Shown: positions 46,093-55,400 of the stretch, piece after piece | How the letters are laid out: each line of letters begins with the position of its first letter | How positions within the stretch are numbered: position 1 is the stretch's first letter | Source of the DNA: Pseudoponticoccus marisrubri | GTDB lineage: Bacteria > Pseudomonadota > Alphaproteobacteria > Rhodobacterales > Rhodobacteraceae | Assembly: GCF_001482405.1 (NCBI RefSeq) | Contig: NZ_LPXO01000010.1 | Coordinates: 62,001 to 126,000, forward strand | Direction: 5' to 3' | Length of the DNA: 64,000 bases | Translations under genes and position numbers: made by a program | Notes under the pieces: model-generated | What the model saw: the letters and a program-made list of their open reading frames with translations, nothing else | Databases searched by the model: none | What the model was told of the DNA's origin: nothing

Positions 46093-46880
46093 CCAAGCCC
46101 GACGAGACCAGGAAGAAATCCACCGTGCCGGCCGTCGAGAAGGCGCTCGACATACTGGAACTGCTGACGGACGCGCCCGCCGGCATGACCATGAACGAGA
46201 TCGTCGACGCGCTGGGGCGCACCATGGGCGAGATCTACCGCGTGGTCATCTACCTGACCGAGCGCGGCTACCTGCGGCAGGACCCGCAGACCAGCCGCTA
46301 TGCGCTGACGCTGAAACTGTTCGAGCTGTCGCATCGCCACGACCCGACCGAGCGGCTGATCCATGCCGCGCTGCCGCTGATGGAGCGGATCGCCGCGCGC
46401 ACCAAGCAATCCTGCCACCTGGGCGTGCTCAACCGCGAGAACGTGCTGGTGCTGACATCGGTGCAAAGCCCCCTGCCCGCCGGCTACGCGGTGCGCACCG
46501 GCGCGCTGTTCCCGGTCGCCCAGACCAGTTCGGGTCACGTGATCCTGGCCTTCTCGGACGCCGACACGCAGGCGCGCCACATCGCCCGCCAGCCCGAGGA
46601 TGCGCGCGAGGCGCTGCGCGACCGGCTGGCCCGGATCCGCGCCGACGGGTTCGAGGACGTGCCCAGCACGATGATCGCCGGGGTGCGCAACCTCTGCGTG
46701 CCGGTCTTCGACGCGCGCGGCGTGGTCGCGGCGATCACCTCGGGCTTCATCCGCCAGCTGGGCGAGGGCGCCACCGCCGAGGACACGCTGGCCACCATCC
46801 GTCTGACCGCGCTGGACCTGTCCCGCGCGCTTGGCTTCAACCCCGAGAGCAGCCCGCACGGGCCCGCGCTCACCTCCTGA
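46089..46880 (+). CDS. IclR-family transcriptional regulator
   Basis: 263 residues. The N-terminal winged HTH (PAVEKALDILELLTDAPAGMTMNEIVDALGRTMGEIYRVVIYLTERGYLRQD) is followed by the IclR effector domain (SCHLGVLNRENVLVLTSVQSP, GALFPVAQTSSGHVILAF, AGVRNLCVPVFDARGVVAAITSGFI). In the HTH, GEIYR replaces the more common STVYR/PTAHR recognition-helix start. Embedded in the operon (ATGA overlap with the hydratase-like gene), so it probably controls it. Confidence 0.93.
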   Translation: MTKPDETRKKSTVPAVEKALDILELLTDAPAGMTMNEIVDALGRTMGEIYRVVIYLTERGYLRQDPQTSRYALTLKLFELSHRHDPTERLIHAALPLMERIAARTKQSCHLGVLNRENVLVLTSVQSPLPAGYAVRTGALFPVAQTSSGHVILAFSDADTQARHIARQPEDAREALRDRLARIRADGFEDVPSTMIAGVRNLCVPVFDARGVVAAITSGFIRQLGEGATAEDTLATIRLTALDLSRALGFNPESSPHGPALTS

Positions 46881-46892
46881 CAAGGACATCCC

Positions 46893-48044
46893 ATGACCCC
46901 CGACACGACCGCCCTGCCGCTTGCCGGCCTTCGCGTTCTGGATTTCGCGCAATTCCTCGCCGGCCCGGTGGCGGCGCTGCGGCTGAGCGACCTGGGCGCC
47001 GAGGTGATCAAGGTCGAGCGCCCGCAGGGCGGCGACCTGTGCCGGTCCATGGTGGTCAACGACCAGCGGCTGGGGGGCGACAGCCTTGTCTTCCACACCT
47101 TCAACCGCGGCAAGAAGAGCGTCGCCGCCGATCTCAAGCAGCCCGCCGATCTCGACCGGGTGCGCGCGCTGGTCGCCGGGGCCGACGTGATGATCCACAA
47201 TTTCCGCCCCGGCGTGATGGAGCGGATCGGGCTGGGCTTTGCCGAGGTGCAGGCGCTGAACCCGCGGCTGGTCTACGGCTCGGTGACCGGCTACGGCACC
47301 TCCGGCCCGTGGCGCGACAAGCCGGGGCAGGACCTGCTGGTGCAGGCGCTCTCGGGCATCGCCTGGCTGAACGGCAACGCGGCCGACGGGCCGGTGCCCA
47401 CCGGTTTCGCCATGCTCGACGTGGCCACGGCGGGGCACCTGGTGCAGGGGATCCTCGCCTGCCTGGTGCGGCGCGGCATCACCGGGCGCGGCGGGCTGGT
47501 CGAGGTCGACCTGATGTCGGCCGCGCTCGACATGACCTTCGAACAGCTGACCTGTTTCCTGAACGACGACAGCGGCGCCGCCCCGATGCGCCACGCGCAG
47601 GGCAATGCCAACCCCTACCAGCCCGCCCCCTACGGCGTGTACCGCGCGGGCGATGGCTGGATGGCGCTGGCCATGGCGCCGCTGGCCCGGCTGGCCGAGC
47701 TGCTGGACGCGCCGCGGATCGCCGCATTCCCGCAGGACGACGCCTTTGCCCGGCTGGACGAGATCAAGGCCGTGGTCGGCGAGGTGCTGGCCACGCGGCC
47801 GGTGCAGCACTGGCTGGACATCCTCGAACCCGCAGGGATCTGGTGCGCCCCGGTGCTGGACTGGCCGGCCTTCACCCGGTCCGAGGGCTTCGCCGCGCTG
47901 GACCCGGTGCAGACAATCCGCACCGCAGAGGGCGACGAGGCCCGCACCACCCGCTGCCCCATCCGTATCGACGGAAGCACCCTGCAGAACCCCGCCGCCG
48001 CCCCGGCGCTCGGCGCCGATACCGACGCGCTGCTGACCGGCTGA
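46893..48044 (+). CDS. CaiB/BaiF-family (class III) CoA-transferase
   Basis: 383 residues. LAGLRVLDFAQFLAGPVAALRLSDLGAEVIKVERPQGGD is the N-terminal signature. The catalytic Asp is expected in EVDLMSAALDMTFEQL, and GNANPYQPAPYGVYRAGDGWMALAM is the conserved mid-section. It transfers CoA to a carboxylic acid. With the TRAP importer and an enoyl-CoA hydratase-family enzyme it suggests import of an organic acid, activation to the CoA ester, then hydration or isomerisation. Confidence 0.93.
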   Translation: MTPDTTALPLAGLRVLDFAQFLAGPVAALRLSDLGAEVIKVERPQGGDLCRSMVVNDQRLGGDSLVFHTFNRGKKSVAADLKQPADLDRVRALVAGADVMIHNFRPGVMERIGLGFAEVQALNPRLVYGSVTGYGTSGPWRDKPGQDLLVQALSGIAWLNGNAADGPVPTGFAMLDVATAGHLVQGILACLVRRGITGRGGLVEVDLMSAALDMTFEQLTCFLNDDSGAAPMRHAQGNANPYQPAPYGVYRAGDGWMALAMAPLARLAELLDAPRIAAFPQDDAFARLDEIKAVVGEVLATRPVQHWLDILEPAGIWCAPVLDWPAFTRSEGFAALDPVQTIRTAEGDEARTTRCPIRIDGSTLQNPAAAPALGADTDALLTG

Positions 48045-48048
48045 GGTC

Positions 48049-48075
48049 GCGCGGCCCCTCTCACACGGGCCGCGC
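48049..48075. terminator. GC-rich hairpin between convergent operons
   Basis: GCGCGGCCC (48049-48057) and GGGCCGCGC (48067-48075) form a 9-bp stem with a 9-base loop, lying between the convergent CoA-transferase and SDR genes. No U-run on either side. Position suggests a bidirectional terminator or barrier. Confidence 0.45.
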
Positions 48076-48088
48076 CCCGACCCGCCGG

Positions 48089-48841
48089 TCAGTAGGTGGC
48101 GCGGCCGCCGGAGAGGTCGAAGACGGCGCCGGTGGTGTAGGAGCATTCGGCGCTGCACATCCAGCCGACCATGGCGGCGATCTCTTCGACCGTGCCCATG
48201 CGGCCCATCGGAATCTTGGCCAGCATGTAGCCGATCTGTTCCTCGGTCACGTCCTCCAGCATCTCGGTCCGGATGACCGCCGGGCAGACCACGTTGACGC
48301 GGATGCCGCTTTGCGCCAGCTCCTTGCCGAGGCTCTTGGTCAGCGCGATCACCCCCGCCTTGGAGACCGAGTAGGCCGAGGCGTTGGGGTTGCCGTCCTT
48401 GCCCGCGATCGAGGCGATGTTGACGATGCGCCCGTAATCGGCCCGCGCCATGTAGGGCACCAGTGCGCGGCAGGTGTGGAAGATGCCGGTCAGGTTGACA
48501 TTCATCACCGCGGCCCAGGTGTCGAGCGGGTAGTCGGTGACCGGCAGGTTCACCCCGGCGATCCCGGCGGAATTGACCAGCAGGTCGATCCCGCCCATGC
48601 GCCCGGCGGCGGCCTGCGCGCCCGCCTCGACCGAGGCGTAATCCGAGACATCGACCACGTCATGGCCCACCGGGCCGCGCCCGGCCAGCGCGGTCTCGGC
48701 CCGGGCAAGCGCGCCGGCGTTGATGTCCCAGAGCGTGACCGCGGCGCCGCTGTCCAGCAGGCGCTGCGCGATGGCAAAGCCCATGCCGCGGGCGCCGCCG
48801 GTGATGACGGCGCGCTTGCCGTCGAGATCCAGTTGGTTCAT
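48089..48841 (-). CDS. Short-chain dehydrogenase/reductase
   Basis: 250 residues. TGGARGMGFAIAQRL is the cofactor loop with Asp after the second strand (LWDIN), pointing to NAD. NSAG takes the place of NNAG; Ser in NIASIAG and YSVSK are the active-site residues; VEEIAAMVGWMCSAECSYTTGAVFDLSGG ends it. Last gene of the LacI-controlled minus-strand operon with a sugar ABC transporter; it probably oxidises a sugar or sugar acid. Confidence 0.9.
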   Translation of the reverse strand: MNQLDLDGKRAVITGGARGMGFAIAQRLLDSGAAVTLWDINAGALARAETALAGRGPVGHDVVDVSDYASVEAGAQAAAGRMGGIDLLVNSAGIAGVNLPVTDYPLDTWAAVMNVNLTGIFHTCRALVPYMARADYGRIVNIASIAGKDGNPNASAYSVSKAGVIALTKSLGKELAQSGIRVNVVCPAVIRTEMLEDVTEEQIGYMLAKIPMGRMGTVEEIAAMVGWMCSAECSYTTGAVFDLSGGRATY

Positions 48842-48862
48842 GTCCGGTGTCCTTGTGTGGTC

Positions 48863-50002
48863 TCAGGCGCGGCGCCGGGCCGCGAGGGTCTCGACCGCGG
48901 CGCCCTCCTCGGCGCGCGCGATGCGGCGCCCGGTTTCGGGATCGAAGACGCTCGCCTCGTCGATCTGCAGCGCCAGGGTGATCCGGCTGTCCTCGGCCGG
49001 GCGGTACTCGGCCGGGGTCACCGCGACCAGCGCGTGGCCCGCCATGTCCAGCACCAGCATCGTGTCGGGGCCGGTGGGCTCGACCACCTCGACGGTGCAG
49101 TCCAGCGGCAGCCCGTCGCCGCCGGGGCGCAGATGCTCGGGGCGGATGCCCAGCGTCACGCGGCGGCCGAGATACGGCGTCAGCTCGTCGCGCGTGGCGC
49201 CCAGCGGCAGGGTGACGGGGGACGGCCCCGGCAGCACCGCCGAGAGCTCGCCCGGCCGGCCGGTGATCTCGACATCGAGGAAGTTCATCGCGGGCGAGCC
49301 GATGAAGCCCGCCACGAACAGGTTCGCCGGCTTGCGGTAGATCGTGTCGGGATCGGCCACCTGCTGGATCTCGCCCCCGTTCATCACCACGATCCGGTCC
49401 GAGAGCGTCATCGCCTCGACCTGGTCATGGGTGACATAGACGATGGTCTGGCCCAGCCGCTTGTGCAGCTTCTTCATCTCGGTGCGCATCTCGACGCGCA
49501 GCTTGGCGTCGAGATTGGACAGCGGCTCGTCGAAGAGGAAGAGGTCGGGGTCGCGCACCAGCGCCCGGCCCATGGCGACGCGCTGGCGCTGCCCGCCCGA
49601 GAGCTGTGCCGGCTTGCGGTCCAGAAGCGGCTCGATCTGCAACAGCTTCGCCACCTCGGCCACGGCGCGGGCCTGTTCGTCCCTGGGCACGCGGCGGTTC
49701 TCCAGCCCGAAGGTGATGTTCTGGCGCACCGTCATCGTGGGGTAGAGCGCGTAGCTCTGGAAGACCAGCGCGATGTTGCGGTCCTTGGGCGACAGGTCGG
49801 TGACATCCCGCGCGCCCAGGTGCAGCGCCCCGTGGGACGTGTCCTCGAGCCCGGCGATGATCGACAGAAGGGTCGACTTGCCGCAGCCCGAGGGCCCGAC
49901 CAGCACCACGAATTCGCCATCGGCGATCTCGAGGTTGATGTCGCGCAGCGCGATCACGTCGCCATAGGCTTTCCAGATGGTCTCGATCGAAAGACTGGCC
50001 AT
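48863..50002 (-). CDS. Carbohydrate ABC transporter ATPase (UgpC/MsmX type)
   Basis: 379 residues. Walker [13 protein letters not shown]-loop VFQSYALYP, signature [38 protein letters not shown]-loop [11 protein letters not shown], and a C-terminal regulatory region with [11 protein letters not shown]. The ATG overlaps the stop of the permease gene before it (TAATG). Second UgpC-type ATPase in the window; each goes with its own permease pair. Confidence 0.94.
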   Translation of the reverse strand: MASLSIETIWKAYGDVIALRDINLEIADGEFVVLVGPSGCGKSTLLSIIAGLEDTSHGALHLGARDVTDLSPKDRNIALVFQSYALYPTMTVRQNITFGLENRRVPRDEQARAVAEVAKLLQIEPLLDRKPAQLSGGQRQRVAMGRALVRDPDLFLFDEPLSNLDAKLRVEMRTEMKKLHKRLGQTIVYVTHDQVEAMTLSDRIVVMNGGEIQQVADPDTIYRKPANLFVAGFIGSPAMNFLDVEITGRPGELSAVLPGPSPVTLPLGATRDELTPYLGRRVTLGIRPEHLRPGGDGLPLDCTVEVVEPTGPDTMLVLDMAGHALVAVTPAEYRPAEDSRITLALQIDEASVFDPETGRRIARAEEGAAVETLAARRRA

Positions 50003-50904
50003 TACTTGACGGCTCCCTGCGTGAGGCCCCGGACGAAATACCGGCCGCCGAGGAAATAGATGACGAGCGGCGGGATCGCGGCGATCAGCACCGCGGCCGA
50101 GCCGAACCCGTATTCGCTGACGCCGGTATCGTCGGCGTTCAGGCTCATCAGCGCGGCGGTGATGGGCCGGAAATCCGAGCTGCTGAAGGTGACGGCGAAG
50201 AGGAATTCGTTCCAGATGAAGGTGAATTGCCAGATCACCGTGACGATGATGATCGGCGGCGAGAGCGGCAGCACGATGCGCCAAAAGGTGCGGAAGAACC
50301 CTGCCCCGTCGATCTGCGCCGCGCGGATCAGGTCGTCGGGCAGGTTGATCATGTAGTTGCGGCAGAACAGCGTGGTGAAGCAGGTGCCCTGGATGATGTG
50401 CACCAGCGCCAGACCCGTCAGCGACTTGGCCAGCCCCAGCCAGGACAGCGCGATGGCCCAGGGCAGCAGCACCACCTGCGGCGGCAGGAAGACCCCGATG
50501 GTGATGCAGACGAAGATCACGTCGGCACAGGGCATGCGCCACTTGGTCAGGGCAAAGCCGTTGAGCAGCCCCACCGCGGTCGAGATCACCGTGGCCGGCA
50601 CCACCATCAGCATCGAGGCCCAGAAATAGGGCTTCACCCCGGTGCAGCTGGCATTGATGCAGGCGGTGGACCAGGCGGTGCCCCAGTTCTCGAGCGTGAG
50701 CCGCGTGGGCCAGCCGATGAAGCTTTCGCGCAGGATGTCCTCGTTCACGCGGACCGAGTTCAGCGCGATCACCGCCAGCGGCATCAGCACGAAGCCCGCC
50801 ATCACGAGCAGCACGGCATAGAGCGCGACGCGCCCGGCGATCTGGCCCGCGCTGCGCGGCTTGCGCCGCGTCAGGTCGGGGATATGAGTATCGGCCACGG
50901 TCAT
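50002..50904 (-). CDS. Carbohydrate ABC transporter permease (MalG type)
   Basis: 300 residues with six membrane segments. The EAA-type loop is [36 protein letters not shown]; the end [25 protein letters not shown] is typical. Two cysteines in the periplasmic loop (CINASCTG) are unusual and could form a disulphide. Overlaps the partner permease gene by 4 bases. Confidence 0.92.
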   Translation of the reverse strand: MTVADTHIPDLTRRKPRSAGQIAGRVALYAVLLVMAGFVLMPLAVIALNSVRVNEDILRESFIGWPTRLTLENWGTAWSTACINASCTGVKPYFWASMLMVVPATVISTAVGLLNGFALTKWRMPCADVIFVCITIGVFLPPQVVLLPWAIALSWLGLAKSLTGLALVHIIQGTCFTTLFCRNYMINLPDDLIRAAQIDGAGFFRTFWRIVLPLSPPIIIVTVIWQFTFIWNEFLFAVTFSSSDFRPITAALMSLNADDTGVSEYGFGSAAVLIAAIPPLVIYFLGGRYFVRGLTQGAVK

Positions 50905-51836
50905 GCCGCGCCCCCTTTCCGGCGCTTCAGCGCCCAGTTCAGCGCCAGCACCGGCAGGAAGACCACGACCAGCCCGATCAGCATCCAGACCGCCGCCGCG
51001 GCGCCCTGCGCCAGCTCGCCCGCGGCGAACAGCCGGTCATAGACGAAGATCGCGGGGAAGGTGGTCGAGATGCCCGGCCCGCCATGGGTCAGCGCCAGCA
51101 CGAGGTCGAAGGTCTTGATGGCGAATTGCAGCAGGATGATCAGCACCGAGATCAGCACCGGCCAGATCGCCGGCAGCACGATGCGGCGATAGATCCGCAG
51201 CATGGGCGCGCCGTCGATCTGCCCGGCCTTGACCAGGTCGCGTTCGACGCCGCGCAGCGCGGCCAGCACCATGACCATGACAAAGCCCGCCGCGTGCCAG
51301 ACCGCGGCGATCACCACGGCATAGATCGCGGTCTCGCGGCTGGTGATCAGCCCCATCTCGAAACCCTGCCAGCCCAGCTGCTTGACGAAGGCCTCCAGCC
51401 CGGTCGAGGGGTTGAGGATCCATTGCCAGGTGGTGCCGGTCACCACGAAGGAAATCGCGATCGGGTAGAGGAAGATCGAGCGCAGCAGGTTCTCGCCCCG
51501 CACCTTCTGGTCCATCAGGATGGCCAGGACCACGCCCACCAGCGTGGTCAGCCCGATATAGAGCAGCCCGAACAGCGCCAGGTTCCACACCCCGGTGGTC
51601 CAGCGCGGGTTGCGCCACAGCCGGGTATAGGCGTCGAAGCCGGCGAAATCGTAGACCGGCAGCAGCGTCGACGAGGTCAGCGACAGGTAGATGTTCCAGA
51701 TCACGAAGACGAAGATGTAGATCCCCGTGGTGATCAGCGTGGGCAGCAGGACCGCCAGCGGCACGAGTTCCGAGATCCGCCGCGCACGGCTTTTCGGACG
51801 TGGCCGGAAATCCGCCGCATGGGGGGCAGAGGGCAT
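50901..51836 (-). CDS. Carbohydrate ABC transporter permease (MalF type)
   Basis: 311 residues with six membrane segments after a basic N-terminus. [18 protein letters not shown] lies in the first periplasmic loop, and the EAA loop is [54 protein letters not shown] is the family's conserved GGP segment. Follows the binding-protein gene by 58 bases. Confidence 0.92.
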   Translation of the reverse strand: MPSAPHAADFRPRPKSRARRISELVPLAVLLPTLITTGIYIFVFVIWNIYLSLTSSTLLPVYDFAGFDAYTRLWRNPRWTTGVWNLALFGLLYIGLTTLVGVVLAILMDQKVRGENLLRSIFLYPIAISFVVTGTTWQWILNPSTGLEAFVKQLGWQGFEMGLITSRETAIYAVVIAAVWHAAGFVMVMVLAALRGVERDLVKAGQIDGAPMLRIYRRIVLPAIWPVLISVLIILLQFAIKTFDLVLALTHGGPGISTTFPAIFVYDRLFAAGELAQGAAAAVWMLIGLVVVFLPVLALNWALKRRKGGAA

Positions 51837-51894
51837 GGCCGTCTCCTGTAAGACAGGCCCGGGCCGGCTTGCGCGACGGCCCGGGCGGCGTGGG

Positions 51895-53154
51895 TCAGTA
51901 CTCGTTGATGACGGCCTCGGCCATGCGGCGGGCGGCGGTCTGGCTGTCCATGTCCGAGGTGATGAACTCCGAGATCACGGTGAACATCGCCTTGCGGAAC
52001 TTCTCGGGCACAGCCATGTTGTGCGCCATCGAGCGCACCACCGTGCCGGCCTCGGCCGCGGCGCGCAGATCCTGCAGGTTCTGGCGCTGGCAGGGGTTGA
52101 AATCCTCGCCCAGCTCGACATCCATCCGCGCCGGGATGGAACCCTTGGTGACGTTGAACACCTTCTGGAATTCCGGCGTCATGATGGTCGAGGCCAGCAG
52201 CTTCTGCCCCTCGATGTAATCCTCGCGGCTCTGCTCGAAGAAGACCACCGAGTCCGAGTTCAGGATATAGCCCGGCTGGCCGCTGTTCATCGGCGCGCCG
52301 GCGCAGAGATAATCGACATCGTATTCGTAGCCGGCGGCGTTCATCGTGCCGATCGCCCAGTCGCCGTGGAAGTAGAACCCGGCCTCGCCCTCGGCCATCA
52401 TGCGCAGCGGCTCCTCCCAGCCGCGTCCGGGAAAGGCGTCATCCATCCAGCCCACCATCAGGCGCAGCTGGTCGAAGGCGGCCTGCATCTCTTCGCCCTG
52501 CAGCGCGTCGAGATCCATCTCGATGAAGGCCTCGCGGAACAGCTCGGTCGAGATGCCCTGCACGATGATCTCGAACAGCGTGCCGTCGATCCAGTCCTGC
52601 CCGCCATGGGCGACGGGGATGATCCCCTGCTCCGCCATCTTCCCGGCGATGGCGTTGAACTCGTCCCAGGTGGTGGGCAGCTCGGTGGCGCCCACCGCCT
52701 CCATCGCGGGTTTGCTGGCCCACATCCAGTCGATGCGGTGGATGTTCATCGGCGCCGCGACCCATTCGCCGCGCGGCTTCATGACCGAGACCAGCTCGGG
52801 CGCGACCACCTCTTCCCAGTTCTCCTCGGCGGCCAGGTCGTTGAGATTGGCGGTCAGCCCGGTCTTGGCCCATTCGCCGATCTCGGGGCCCTTCAGCTGC
52901 ACGGCCGAGGGCGGGTTGCCCGAGATCACGTCGGCGCGCAGCCGCGCGATCGTGTTCGAGGTATGGCCCGGCACGGCGGTCTGGTTCCAGCTGCCGCCGG
53001 CCGCTTCGTACATCTCGCCCAGCTTGTTGATCGCCTCGGCATTGGAGCCGGAATGCCACTGGTGCAGCATGTTGGTCTTTGGCTCGGCCTGCGCCTGCAG
53101 GCCAAGGCAGAGCGCCGCGGTTCCGGCCAGAAGGCCCGTCATCATCTTCGTCAT
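51895..53154 (-). CDS. Carbohydrate ABC transporter solute-binding protein
   Basis: 419 residues from the ATG at 53154 with GGGAGG upstream. Signal peptide MTKMMTGLLAGTAALCLGLQAQA. Mature sequence NMLHQWHSGSNAEAINKLGEMYEAAGGSW, TSNTIARLRADVISGNPPSAVQLKGPEIGEWAKTGL and GEAGFYFHGDWAIGTMNAAGYEYDVDYLCAGAP is the pattern of glucose/mannose-type binding proteins. First gene of the transporter unit; a LacI-type operator lies 43 bases upstream. Confidence 0.93.
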   Translation of the reverse strand: MTKMMTGLLAGTAALCLGLQAQAEPKTNMLHQWHSGSNAEAINKLGEMYEAAGGSWNQTAVPGHTSNTIARLRADVISGNPPSAVQLKGPEIGEWAKTGLTANLNDLAAEENWEEVVAPELVSVMKPRGEWVAAPMNIHRIDWMWASKPAMEAVGATELPTTWDEFNAIAGKMAEQGIIPVAHGGQDWIDGTLFEIIVQGISTELFREAFIEMDLDALQGEEMQAAFDQLRLMVGWMDDAFPGRGWEEPLRMMAEGEAGFYFHGDWAIGTMNAAGYEYDVDYLCAGAPMNSGQPGYILNSDSVVFFEQSREDYIEGQKLLASTIMTPEFQKVFNVTKGSIPARMDVELGEDFNPCQRQNLQDLRAAAEAGTVVRSMAHNMAVPEKFRKAMFTVISEFITSDMDSQTAARRMAEAVINEY

Positions 53155-53196
53155 GGTATCCTCCCTGAAGTGTCCCAGTATCTCGGCCGCGCGTCG

Positions 53197-53210
53197 TGTT
53201 AACGTGAACA
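53197..53210. promoter_or_regulatory. Candidate LacI operator upstream of the sugar transporter
   Basis: TGTTAACGTGAACA differs by one base from the perfect palindrome TGTTCACGTGAACA found next to the lacI-type gene at 56552. It lies between the FAH gene and the binding-protein gene, so the transporter seems to have its own regulated promoter. CG at the centre is usual for LacI-family operators. Confidence 0.65.
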
Positions 53211-53250
53211 TCGCAAGACGCAGGCGGCCCCGTGTTTCGGCAAGCGGCGC

Positions 53251-54093
53251 CTAGAGCGCCACGACCCTCTGTTTCTGCGCGCCCAGCCCGTCGATCCCGA
53301 GGCGGACCTCGTCACCGACCGACAGCCATTCCTGCGGGTCCATCCCCGCGCCGACGCCCGGCGGCGTGCCGGTGCAGATCAGGTCGCCGGGCTCCAGCCG
53401 GGCGAACTCGCTCATGTAGGAGACGATGGTCGCCACGTCGAAGATCATCGTCGACGTGCTGCCGCTCTGCTTGCGGGCGCCGTTCACCTCCAGCCACATG
53501 TCCAGGGACTGCACGTCGCCCAGCTCGTCCGGGGTGACCAGCCAGGGGCCGGTGGGGCAGAAATTGGGGAAGGACTTGCCCTTGACCCATTGCCCCGCGC
53601 GTTCCAGCTGCCAGGCACGTTCGCTGATGTCATTGACCACGACAAAGCCCGCCACGTGATCCATCGCCTCGGCCTTGTCGATGTTGAGCGCCGGTTTGCC
53701 GATCACGATGCCCAGCTCGACCTCCCAGTCCAGCTTGGTCATCTTCGGCGCGTGCAGGATGTCGTCGAAGGGCCCGCAATAGGTGCCGGTGGCCTTGTTG
53801 AACAGGATCGGCTCGTCGGGGATGGCCATGCCCGCCTCGGCGGCATGGTCGGAATAGTTCAGCCCGACGCACCAGATGTTGAAGGGCTGCGCGGTGGGCG
53901 GCGCGACGCGGCCCCCCTGCACCACCGGCAGGGCCGAGAGATCGGCGGCGCGCAGCCGCTCCATCAGCTCGGGCGAGAGCGTCCTCGGCCCGAAATCCTC
54001 GACGATCGAGGAGACGTCCCGCGCCTGCCCCTGCGGGTCCAGCACGCAGGGTGTCTTGGCCCCGTGCCGGTCGCCATAGCGCATCAGTTTCAT
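53251..54093 (-). CDS. Fumarylacetoacetate-hydrolase-family protein
   Basis: 280 residues from the ATG at 54093. N-terminal domain MKLMRYGDRHGAKTPCV; catalytic FAH domain from IWCVGLNYSDHAAEAG with metal ligands in DWEVELGIVIGK and the conserved FVVVNDISERAWQLERAGQWVKGKSFPNFCPTGPWLV and LICTGTPPGVG. The length and motifs match hydrolases of 2,4-diketo-3-deoxy sugar acids (rhamnonate/fuconate pathways) or ureidoglycolate lyase-like members. An ATGA overlap with the enolase-like gene suggests a sugar-acid route. Confidence 0.9.
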   Translation of the reverse strand: MKLMRYGDRHGAKTPCVLDPQGQARDVSSIVEDFGPRTLSPELMERLRAADLSALPVVQGGRVAPPTAQPFNIWCVGLNYSDHAAEAGMAIPDEPILFNKATGTYCGPFDDILHAPKMTKLDWEVELGIVIGKPALNIDKAEAMDHVAGFVVVNDISERAWQLERAGQWVKGKSFPNFCPTGPWLVTPDELGDVQSLDMWLEVNGARKQSGSTSTMIFDVATIVSYMSEFARLEPGDLICTGTPPGVGAGMDPQEWLSVGDEVRLGIDGLGAQKQRVVAL

Positions 54094-55400
54094 GTGGTTT
54101 CCTTCTGTCTCGCGCCCCACCAGGTGCCCGCCAGCGGCGCGCCCCCGACAAAGGCCCCCTGCCCCAGCCTCTCGGCGATGCGCAGGCATTCGTTCCATTT
54201 CGCCATCCGGTCGGACCGCGTGAACGAGCCGACCTTGAGCTGCCCGCCGCCCAGCCCGGTGGCCAGGTGGCTGATCGAGACATCCTCGGTCTCGCCCGAG
54301 CGGGCCGAGACGATGGCGCCCCAGCCCCGGCCCCGCGCCGCGCGGAAGGTGTCGATGCTTTCGCTGACCGTGCCGGCCTGGTTGACCTTGACCAGCACCG
54401 CGTTGCAGGCGCCGGCGGCCGCGGCCTCGTCGACAAGCTGGGCATTGGTCACAAGGTAGTCGTCGCCGATGATCTGCACCCGGTCGCCGAACCGGCGGGT
54501 GAAGGCGGCCATGGCCTCGGGGTCGTCCTCGCCCACAGGGTCCTCGATCGAGGCGATGGGATAGCTGTCCAGCCAGCCGCCCAGCATGTCGATCAGCGCC
54601 TGCGAGCCCATCTCGCGATCCTCCAGCGCCAGCCGGTAGCGCCCGCCCTGCCCGAACTCGCTGGCCGCGATGTCGAGCGAGATCACCACCCGGTCGCCGG
54701 GTGTCTCGCCGGCCAGCTCGATCGCGGCAACCAGCGTCTCCAGCGCCTCCTCGTTGCTGTCGAACTGCGGCCACCAGCCGCCCTCGTCCGCCACGCCGGC
54801 CAGCCGGCCCTTGCGCGCCATGATGTCGCCGGCGGCGAAATAGACCGCGCTGGTGATCTCCATCACCTCGTCGAAATCGCGCGCGCCGGGCACCATGATC
54901 ATGAAGTCCTGGATGTCGACGCGCCGCCCGGCATGGGCCCCGCCACCGAAGATCTGGATCTCGGGCAGCGGCAGGCTGGGCGTGGTGCCGTAATGCTCGG
55001 CCACGTGCTGCCAGAGCGGGCGCCCTGCCCCGGCCGCCGCGGCATGCAGCACCGCCAGCGAGGCCGCCACCGTGGCATTGCCGCCAAGGCTTGCCTTGAG
55101 CGGCGAGGGATCGAGCGCCAGCATCGCCGCATCCGCCCCGGCCTGGTCGGCCACCTCGCGCCCCACCAGCGCCGCCGCGATCGGGCCGTTCACGCTGGCC
55201 ACGGCGCGGGCCACATCCTTGCCGCGCAGCCGGTCGCCGCCATCGCGCAGGTCGATCGCCTCGCGCGTGCCGCGCGACGCCCCGGCGGGTGCGATGGCCC
55301 GGCCAAGCGCCCCGCCCTCCAGCACGACATCCACCTCGACCGTGGGGTTGCCCCGGCTGTCCCAGACCCGGCGGCCCTTTACCGCTGCGATGCGTGTCAC
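54090..55400 (-). CDS. Divergent enolase (phosphopyruvate hydratase-like)
   Basis: 436 residues, GTG start overlapping the upstream stop. Most enolase landmarks are present: DSRGNPTVEVDV, GGGAHAGRRVDIQDFM, GVADEGGWWPQ, SLDIAAS, SIEDPVGEDD, DDYLVTN, LVKVNQAGTVSE and TRSDR. In the substrate-phosphate loop, canonical SHRSGETED reads SARSGETED, with Ala366 in place of the invariant His. The neighbours are sugar-catabolic genes and a kinase, not glycolytic genes. It may act on a phosphorylated sugar-acid analogue of 2-phosphoglycerate, or be a weak second enolase. Confidence 0.88.
   Translation of the reverse strand: MTRIAAVKGRRVWDSRGNPTVEVDVVLEGGALGRAIAPAGASRGTREAIDLRDGGDRLRGKDVARAVASVNGPIAAALVGREVADQAGADAAMLALDPSPLKASLGGNATVAASLAVLHAAAAGAGRPLWQHVAEHYGTTPSLPLPEIQIFGGGAHAGRRVDIQDFMIMVPGARDFDEVMEITSAVYFAAGDIMARKGRLAGVADEGGWWPQFDSNEEALETLVAAIELAGETPGDRVVISLDIAASEFGQGGRYRLALEDREMGSQALIDMLGGWLDSYPIASIEDPVGEDDPEAMAAFTRRFGDRVQIIGDDYLVTNAQLVDEAAAAGACNAVLVKVNQAGTVSESIDTFRAARGRGWGAIVSARSGETEDVSISHLATGLGGGQLKVGSFTRSDRMAKWNECLRIAERLGQGAFVGGAPLAGTWWGARQKETT

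Noticed and set aside
46082-50059. 1325-codon plus-strand open frame
   Set aside because: It runs through the IclR and CoA-transferase genes in another frame and opposite the SDR and ATPase genes. The composition (Arg/Ala/Gly/Pro-rich) is that of a GC-rich shadow frame.
53197-53210. Extension of the GntR motif (TTTTGGTNNNACCAAAA) to the LacI locus
   Set aside because: The core sequence and spacing differ (TGTTCACGTGAACA, no spacer), so the two loci have separate regulators.
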